Origin: an uncultured Eubacteriales bacterium
GTDB taxonomy: Bacteria; Bacillota; Clostridia; Oscillospirales; Acutalibacteraceae
Assembly (NCBI GenBank): GCA_948815685.1
Contig: CAQJOC010000045.1
Span: 1 to 8,831, forward strand
Direction of reading: 5' to 3'
DNA length: 8,831 bases
The notes under the pieces are model-generated. The model did not search any database. It was not told the origin of the DNA and saw only the letters and a program-made list of their open reading frames with translations. A program made the position numbers and the translations under genes. Within the stretch, counting starts at the first letter, position 1. The number at the start of each line of letters is the position of its first letter. Shown here piece after piece: positions 5,790 to 8,831 of this stretch.

Positions 5790-6081
5790 TTTGCGAAATT
5801 TTGTCCTTTATAACTATCAAAAATTCCTCCGGCATATACGATAGTACCCAATACGATTTTATAAACGGATAATCTTTGCGAAGTTCATCGACTGTGTGAG
5901 CACAAAGCCAATCAAAAGCTCCCTTGCCACCGCTATAAAATGTGGTTACATATAATGACACCAAAAACATACAATTTATACAATTTTTTTCAATGAGATT
6001 TGTAATCTCTTTTTTTAATTTTATTTTGAGTTCTTCCTTATTAGGAATGCGTACGTGCCCTGCAAAGCAACAAATTTTCAT
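5776..6081 (-). CDS. Short SLOG/DUF1273-like protein, probably C-terminally truncated
   Basis: The N-terminus MKICCFAGHVRIPNKEELK and the block TTFYSGGKGAFDWLCAHTVD, then ELRKDYPFIKSYWVLSYMP, match the Rossmann-like SLOG fold of DUF1273/YpsA-type proteins common in Firmicute phages. In that family C-F-x-G-H and the GG..GFD region form the nucleotide-binding site. The family usually runs to about 150-180 residues. This product stops at 101, just after the third strand, and a hydrophobic stretch (CMFLVSLYV) appears inserted before the TTFYSGG motif. Removing one T from the T5 run opposite 5819-5823 would give EEFDSYKGQNFAK ending in a TGA that overlaps the next ATG (ATGA), so a frameshift is possible, though the gene stays short either way. 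The start at 6081 has a good AAGGAG 5-6 nt upstream. It heads the minus-strand operon. Confidence 0.7.
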   Translation of the reverse strand: MKICCFAGHVRIPNKEELKIKLKKEITNLIEKNCINCMFLVSLYVTTFYSGGKGAFDWLCAHTVDELRKDYPFIKSYWVLSYMPEEFLIVIKDKISQNDTH

Positions 6082-6216
6082 AAAGCACTCCTTGTTATTT
6101 TTAAGAATAACTATAATTAAATTTTATAATAATCGTATTTCTTGAATTAAGGGTATACAATTATTTAATCTGTTAATCTTAATTATAGAGATTCTATAAT
6201 TAAGGCGGTAGTAAAT
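6082..6216. promoter_or_regulatory. Divergent control region between the two regulator operons
   Basis: This 135-bp AT-rich gap separates the minus-strand SLOG/XRE operon from the plus-strand XRE gene, so both promoters must lie here or be shared. Weak candidates are TTGTAT-17-TACGAT on the minus strand and TATA-like boxes near 6184 on the plus strand. The half-site CTATAATTAA occurs at 6110-6119 as well as in the palindrome at 6178-6204. Confidence 0.5.
6178..6204. promoter_or_regulatory. 27-bp palindromic operator
   Basis: CTTAATTATAGA (6178-6189) and TCTATAATTAAG (6193-6204) are perfect 12-bp inverted arms around GAT. The site ends 12 bp before the XRE start at 6217 and covers its ribosome-site region and probable -10. 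A perfect palindrome of this size between divergent regulator genes is most simply a binding site for one of the XRE repressors, giving autoregulation of the plus-strand gene. Confidence 0.7.
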
Positions 6217-6534
6217 ATGTCATTTGGAGAAAGGATGCAAGAAATAAGAATAGACAAAGGATTAATTCAAAAAGATATCGCAGACCTGTTAAAAGTTACA
6301 GTTGCTACAATATCTCATTATGAGCAAAACACACACTCTCCAGATGTACAAACAATAGCTGAAATATCTAAATTTTTAAATGTATCTTCAGACTATCTTT
6401 TGGGTATAATTAATGAGCCTATGCCTATAATTCCAGATAAAACCATCATAAGACTTCCCCTTAACTTTCCTAAACATGGAATAAAAGAACTAAAAGATTA
6501 TATAAACTACCTTATCTTAAAATACAAAAATTGA
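6217..6534 (+). CDS. XRE family regulator, CI-like, 105 aa
   Basis: The helix-turn-helix occupies residues 4-62: GERMQEIRIDKGLIQKDIAD, LLKVTVATISHYEQNTHSPD, VQTIAEISKFLNVSSDYLLG. The tail (PLNFPKHGIKELKDYINYLI) is the short amphipathic extension common in small Clostridial XRE regulators and probably dimerises. There is no peptidase domain, so it is not a LexA-like cleavable repressor. A 27-bp palindrome lies immediately upstream, and the ribosome site is weak (GGCGG). It is divergent from the minus-strand operon and is the first of three plus-strand XRE genes. The position next to a perfect operator makes it the best candidate for the master repressor of the region. Confidence 0.92.
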   Translation: MSFGERMQEIRIDKGLIQKDIADLLKVTVATISHYEQNTHSPDVQTIAEISKFLNVSSDYLLGIINEPMPIIPDKTIIRLPLNFPKHGIKELKDYINYLILKYKN

Positions 6535-6570
6535 CAAATAAATGCCGGTTTTTATACCAAATAAGAAATT

Positions 6571-6646
6571 TAAGAACAATAGATGTAATTATTATACCAC
6601 ATTAGTTCTTAGAAATCAAGAACCATTGCTCGTGTTTAGCTTGATT
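6571..6646. repeat. Two inverted repeats upstream of the second plus-strand XRE gene
   Basis: TAAGAAC (6571-6577) is inverted as GTTCTTA (6605-6611), and AATCAAG (6614-6620) as CTTGATT (6640-6646). They lie in the 145-bp gap before the gene at 6680. A possible promoter, TTAAGA-17-TATACC, starts at 6570 inside the first repeat. They may be operator sites for XRE regulators or RNA stems; the arms are short. Confidence 0.4.
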
Positions 6647-6679
6647 AATAGTTGTTAGGCTATATTTGGGTGATTAAAT

Positions 6680-7012
6680 ATGAATGATTTTAATAAAAAA
6701 TTGGGTCTTAAAATCTGTAAACTTAGAGAACAAAGAAAATTGTCACGAGAAAAATTAGGAGAATTGTCTAATATAAGTGATAGGTTTATTTATGACATTG
6801 AAACAGGACAAAAAGGAATGTCGTCTGAAACTCTATATAAGCTATCTATTGCACTAAATGTATCTTCAGACTATTTGTTATTTGGAGTAAAAACTAATGA
6901 TGAGATTATTGAACGTATAACAGGGCTCTTAAAGAAATTAAATAAAGAAAACCAAGAATCCATAGAAAAAATATTAATAGAAATATATGGTATGGTTTCA
7001 AAAATCAATTGA
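6680..7012 (+). CDS. XRE family transcriptional regulator, 110 aa
   Basis: The helix-turn-helix spans residues 9-66: LGLKICKLREQRKLSREKLG, ELSNISDRFIYDIETGQKGM, SSETLYKLSIALNVSSDYLL. The 45-residue tail is helical and charged (IIERITGLLKKLNKENQESI), consistent with a dimerisation helix. The architecture, including the IETGQKGMSSETL wing, is close to that of the next gene (7217), which has MEKGKSGMTIETL. The two look like paralogues or a repeatedly acquired type. The ribosome site is modest (GGTGAT). It is followed by a terminator at 7067, so it is transcribed separately from the 7217 gene. Target and role are unknown. Confidence 0.92.
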   Translation: MNDFNKKLGLKICKLREQRKLSREKLGELSNISDRFIYDIETGQKGMSSETLYKLSIALNVSSDYLLFGVKTNDEIIERITGLLKKLNKENQESIEKILIEIYGMVSKIN

Positions 7013-7066
7013 ACTTTATAGCACTTTATTATTTGTTTCAATATAAGATTTGGTAATATCACAATG

Positions 7067-7106
7067 TAAGGGACTTCAATTTAAAACATTGGTGTCCTTA
7101 TTTTTT
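7067..7106 (+). terminator. Terminator after the second plus-strand XRE gene
   Basis: TAAGGG pairs with TCCTTA, using one G-U pair in plus-strand RNA, and CAAT pairs with ATTG. The stem is followed by six T's (7101-7106). It ends the transcript from 6680. Confidence 0.65.
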
Positions 7107-7216
7107 ATTATAAAGGTTCTAAAAATAAAATCAATACCACATATCAAAACTTCAATACTTTATCTCATTTATAAAACACTAGTCTTTATGTGAAATATAA
7201 TATAGAGGTGATATAA

Positions 7217-7546
7217 ATGGCATTTGATAAAGAAAGAATGGGACAAAAAATCAAAATGGCGAGAAAAGAAAAAGGATTTACCCAAGAACGTCTCGCAGAG
7301 TTTGTAGGTATAAGTAATCGGACGTTAAACTTAATGGAAAAGGGAAAATCTGGCATGACAATAGAAACCTTAATAAAGTTTTGCAATTCACTCGATGTAA
7401 GTCCAAATTATATGCTTTCTTATAAATCTGATAATAATAGGCTAGGAGATATCTTAGAGGGCTTTACTCCAAATCAGAAATTAATAATAGAAGAATTTTT
7501 ATCAGCTTTTGAAAAATTGTCGGATAATTTATATAACAACGAATAA
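7217..7546 (+). CDS. XRE family transcriptional regulator, 109 aa
   Basis: The helix-turn-helix lies at residues 9-66: MGQKIKMARKEKGFTQERLA, EFVGISNRTLNLMEKGKSGM, TIETLIKFCNSLDVSPNYML. The C-terminal tail (EGFTPNQKLIIEEFLSAFEK) resembles the 'LSPEQQKIIEEFL' segments that end many Clostridial XRE regulators. The start at 7217 has a strong GAGGTGAT site about 5 nt upstream. The upstream 116 bp is AT-rich, with TATAAT at 7196 but no clear -35 box. It is followed by a terminator at 7665 and then by the toxin/antisense locus. Family assignment is firm; function within the cluster is unknown. Confidence 0.92.
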   Translation: MAFDKERMGQKIKMARKEKGFTQERLAEFVGISNRTLNLMEKGKSGMTIETLIKFCNSLDVSPNYMLSYKSDNNRLGDILEGFTPNQKLIIEEFLSAFEKLSDNLYNNE

Positions 7547-7664
7547 TTAATTTGTCCAAAAATAAACTATCTTAGTATAAGTTTTAAAACATAAAATATT
7601 TTATTAATTTCCTCGGAGTCTAGCTTTTTCCCCTTTCTAATAAAAAATTACTGCAATAAAAAGT

Positions 7665-7695
7665 AGCTTACTAAGTAAAAAATTAGTAAGCTTTT
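7665..7695 (+). terminator. Terminator after the third plus-strand XRE gene
   Basis: AGCTTACTAA (7665-7674) and TTAGTAAGCT (7683-7692) form a perfect 10-bp stem with an 8-nt loop, followed by a short T run. The 118 bp between the XRE stop and this stem hold no gene. The element insulates the toxin promoter 30 bp downstream. Confidence 0.7.
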
Positions 7696-7724
7696 ATAAT
7701 TATAAAATTATTGTAAAAATATCG

Positions 7725-7753
7725 TTGTAAATGCTTGTCATATAATGTATAAT
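7725..7753 (+). promoter_or_regulatory. Promoter of the toxin mRNA
   Basis: TTGTAA (7725-7730), a 17-nt spacer and a perfect TATAAT (7748-7753) predict a start near 7760. The first transcribed bases include AGTAGTAGGAGT (7762-7773), which is repeated at the start of the opposing antisense RNA. Confidence 0.75.
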
Positions 7754-7796
7754 AGAAAGCTAGTAGTAGGAGTTTAGCTAACAGAGAACGGTTAAT

Positions 7797-7816
7797 CTGC
7801 CCTCGAGAGGGGGTAG
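7797..7816 (+). promoter_or_regulatory. Hairpin over the toxin ribosome binding site
   Basis: CTGCCCT pairs with AGGGGGTAG around the loop CGAG, with a two-G bulge. The 3' strand is the AGGGGG Shine-Dalgarno (7808-7813), 8 nt before the toxin ATG at 7822. Translation should be low unless the stem opens. Sequestration of this kind is known for type I toxin mRNAs such as Fst. Confidence 0.6.
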
Positions 7817-7821
7817 ATAAT

Positions 7822-7914
7822 ATGTTTGATTTATTAATTTTAGTTGGATTTTTTCTAACATATTTTTTAATAATATATCTAATTTTAGATTCAGCATATA
7901 GAAAAATGAAATAA
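7822..7914 (+). CDS. Putative type I toxin, 30-aa membrane peptide
   Basis: The peptide starts MFDLLILVGFFLTYF, continues with a second hydrophobic stretch (LIIYLILD) and ends in a basic tail (SAYRKMK). It thus has one transmembrane helix and a positively charged C-terminus, the layout of small membrane-damaging toxins of the Fst, TxpA and BsrG kind. It has a strong but hairpin-covered AGGGGG site and its own near-consensus promoter. Its stop codon is inside the 13-bp stem of a bidirectional terminator. An antisense RNA converges on it from the right. I see no clear sequence identity to a named toxin family. The call rests on gene layout and peptide character, and an alternative is a small holin-like or regulatory membrane peptide of the phage. 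Confidence 0.72.
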   Translation: MFDLLILVGFFLTYFLIIYLILDSAYRKMK

Positions 7915-8003
7915 CCGTTTCTCTCTCTAAAGTAAAAACGGTTATTTCTTAACTTAATTGTCTTTGGGGCTAAGCCGTTCTTTAAACGGTTTCACTCCTA
8001 CTA
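7902..8003 (-). ncRNA. Putative antitoxin antisense RNA, about 100 nt
   Basis: This RNA is predicted from a consensus promoter at 8038-8010 and the bidirectional terminator at 7948-7908. It has no reading frame with a start and ribosome site of useful length. Its 5' part holds the hairpin CCGTT-TAAAG-AACGG (minus 7989-7975), and its 3' part is the exact complement of the toxin mRNA's 3' stem-loop. It also carries AACCGTT (minus 7991-7985), complementary to AACGGTT (7787-7793) just before the toxin ribosome-site hairpin. It could therefore contact the toxin mRNA at both ends, as RNA II does in the par system. Confidence 0.68.
7908..7948. terminator. Bidirectional terminator shared by toxin mRNA and antisense RNA
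   Basis: GAAATAACCGTTT (7908-7920) and AAACGGTTATTTC (7936-7948) form a perfect 13-bp stem with a 15-nt pyrimidine-rich loop. U-rich tails follow on both strands (TTTCTT on plus, ATTTTTC on minus). The stem contains the toxin stop codon. A shared terminator is a hallmark of the convergent par layout. Confidence 0.78.
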
Positions 8004-8009
8004 CTTTTC

Positions 8010-8038
8010 ATTATATGCTCAGTGTTGTCTATTGTCAA
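8010..8038 (-). promoter_or_regulatory. Consensus promoter of the antisense RNA
   Basis: A perfect TTGACA (minus 8038-8033), a 17-nt spacer and a perfect TATAAT (minus 8015-8010) make this the strongest promoter in the window. Predicted transcription starts near 8003, inside AGTAGTAGGAGT (minus 8005-7994), and runs toward the toxin gene. A stronger promoter for the antitoxin than for the toxin fits type I systems. Confidence 0.85.
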
Positions 8039-8087
8039 CACATTATTATAATATTCTTTCTGCGTTATTTTATGCGTGGAAAGTTTT

Positions 8088-8369
8088 TTATTTTATATTC
8101 GTAAGTGATTTTAAAATATCATAAATATAATTGCTCCCTCTGGATATTAAAATACCTGTTAAAAAATTCCCAACATAGGGAACGCTTGATTTCAAGTCCA
8201 AATATTCGGGTAAATCCAGCTTATAAGCTATCGCAATAACTATCCCTAAAATAATACTAAAAAGCATACTAAAAGAAAAATCATCATTTACAAAAAACTC
8301 TTTAAAATATGTAATTAAACTTTCAATTAATATTGAAAAACTTATTATTTCTACAATTTTATTATTCAT
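8088..8369 (-). CDS. Phage holin-like small membrane protein
   Basis: This 93-residue protein has three hydrophobic segments: residues about 5-22 (IVEIISFSILIESLITYF), 33-51 (FSMLFSIILGIVIAIAYKL) and 64-90. The last contains VPYVGNFLTGILISRGSNYI, a block I recognise from Clostridial phage holin-like proteins. Holins form lesions in the cytoplasmic membrane that let the endolysin reach the wall. The start at 8369 has AAGGAG 10 nt upstream. It lies directly downstream of the GH25 lysozyme gene on the same strand, the usual lysis pairing, although here the endolysin comes first. No strong terminator follows, so its transcript may run on into the antitoxin RNA region. The holin role is inferred from membrane topology and neighbourhood. 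Confidence 0.72.
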   Translation of the reverse strand: MNNKIVEIISFSILIESLITYFKEFFVNDDFSFSMLFSIILGIVIAIAYKLDLPEYLDLKSSVPYVGNFLTGILISRGSNYIYDILKSLTNIK

Positions 8370-8398
8370 TATGTTTAGTCTCCTTGCTTGATTTTAAC

Positions 8399-8452
8399 GA
8401 ATCGACGCTGAAAACAGGTTGAGCGAAGCGAACGTGTTTTCTATGTCGATTC
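8399..8452. repeat. 54-nt interrupted hairpin between lysozyme and holin genes
   Basis: GAATCGAC (8399-8406) pairs with GTCGATTC (8445-8452). After a 3-nt internal loop, GAAAACA (8410-8416) pairs with TGTTTTC (8435-8441). The apical part holds GAGCGAAGCGAAC, with a small GC-GAA-GC turn. It is richer in GC than its surroundings and has no reading frame. It could be a processing or regulatory stem in the lysis transcript or a small mobile repeat of the REP type. Confidence 0.6.
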
Positions 8453-8464
8453 TTGACTCTTTTA

Positions 8465-8494
8465 GTTCATTTTCTTGTCAAGAAGAAAATGAAC
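8465..8494. repeat. Perfect 12-bp hairpin just after the lysozyme gene
   Basis: GTTCATTTTCTT (8465-8476) and AAGAAAATGAAC (8483-8494) are exact inverted repeats with a 6-nt loop, starting 6 nt after the lysozyme stop. No T run follows on the minus strand, so it is not a standard terminator. It may protect the 3' end of the lysozyme mRNA or reduce holin read-through. Confidence 0.6.
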
Positions 8495-8500
8495 ATATCC

Positions 8501-8831
8501 CTACTGTGGTATTTTTAAGGTCTGTCCTGCATAAATCGTGTCGCTTGTGAGATTATTAAGGCTTTTTATTTCTTTGTATCTTGTACCATTTCCAAGATAT
8601 TTTTTCGATAAATCCCAGAGGGTATCGCCTTTTTGTACCGTGTATTCAAAATAGCTTGTAGGTGCAGATGTATCTGATTTAAAACCATTTAAGACTTTAT
8701 TTTTCATTATTTTGGGATAGTTTTTGTAAGAAATGTTGAGGTCTACATTTCCGCTTATTCCGTCAATTTTCCCTGTACTTGAATATTGCCAAATTCCGCA
8801 TGAATACGCCGTTTTATCTGCACCCCACTGT
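8501..8831 (-). CDS. Phage endolysin, GH25 lysozyme with C-terminal LysM (5' end outside window)
   Basis: Only the last 109 residues are present; the gene enters from the right edge. The first part (ADKTAYSCGIWQYSSTGKID, then GISGNVDLNISYKNYPKIM) is the C-terminal end of a GH25 (Lyc/CH-type) muramidase barrel. In that family the W-Q-Y and D-x-N elements close the active site. A short linker (NGFKSDTSAPTSYF) leads to one LysM wall-binding domain: YTVQKGDTLWDLSKKYLGNG, then TRYKEIKSLNNLTSDTIYAG and QTLKIPQ at the terminus. The enzyme cuts the glycan strands of peptidoglycan, and LysM binds N-acetylglucosamine. Followed by a holin-like gene, it forms the prophage lysis cassette. The catalytic aspartate and glutamate residues are beyond the window. 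Confidence 0.93.
   Translation of the reverse strand, partial: QWGADKTAYSCGIWQYSSTGKIDGISGNVDLNISYKNYPKIMKNKVLNGFKSDTSAPTSYFEYTVQKGDTLWDLSKKYLGNGTRYKEIKSLNNLTSDTIYAGQTLKIPQ

Noticed and set aside
8040..8087. Terminator for the holin gene (CTTTC/GAAAG with TGCGT repeated inside)
   Set aside because: The stem is only 5 bp, the inner TGCGT copies are direct and cannot pair, and there is no following T run.
1..8831. CRISPR array, rRNA or tRNA genes
   Set aside because: No regularly spaced repeats and no rRNA or tRNA signature were found on either strand.

Overview
The window is AT-rich DNA from a low-GC Gram-positive bacterium, most likely a member of the Clostridia. Shine-Dalgarno sites are strong and purine-rich, promoters are of the TTGACA/TATAAT type, and the recognisable genes are typical of Firmicute prophages and integrative elements. 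It is a mosaic of accessory DNA with no visible housekeeping gene.

Left block (1-2958): a nearly complete group II intron lies on the minus strand (90-2558). It has a GTGCGCCC 5' end, a reverse transcriptase/maturase/HNH reading frame in domain IV, and domains V and VI at its 3' end. The protein frame is interrupted by three 1-nt homopolymer indels. The intron abuts the catalytic C-terminal half of a plus-strand tyrosine recombinase, but the other intron flank does not continue that recombinase. The integrase is therefore a remnant and the locus appears rearranged.

Middle block (2959-4587): a 52-residue minus-strand gene lies next to a 246-nt candidate structured RNA bounded by a perfect 14-bp inverted repeat. 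Next comes a sigma-region-4-like gene. Its minus-strand leader holds a terminator hairpin, a 13-codon aromatic-rich leader peptide and a hairpin that covers the Shine-Dalgarno, which is the layout of translation attenuation. Further hairpins fill the 4223-4528 gap.

Regulatory block (4529-7696): a minus-strand operon encodes a short SLOG/DUF1273-like protein, an XRE regulator and two unrecognised proteins, and ends in a terminator. It is divergent from three plus-strand XRE-type regulators. A 27-bp palindrome, probably a repressor operator, lies in the divergent intergenic region. This resembles the lysogeny-control region of a prophage or integrative element.

Right block (7725-8831): a compact convergent locus looks like a type I toxin-antitoxin system. 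A promoter drives a 30-residue membrane peptide whose ribosome site is in a hairpin. A second consensus promoter fires an antisense RNA toward it, and both share a 13-bp bidirectional terminator. The organisation matches the Fst/par type, although the peptide is not an obvious Fst homologue. Beyond it, on the minus strand, lie a holin-like membrane protein and the C-terminal end of a GH25 lysozyme with a LysM domain, forming a phage lysis cassette. Long hairpins separate those two genes.

The most interesting items are the convergent toxin/antisense locus, the structured RNA at 3335-3580 and the attenuated leader of the sigma-like gene.
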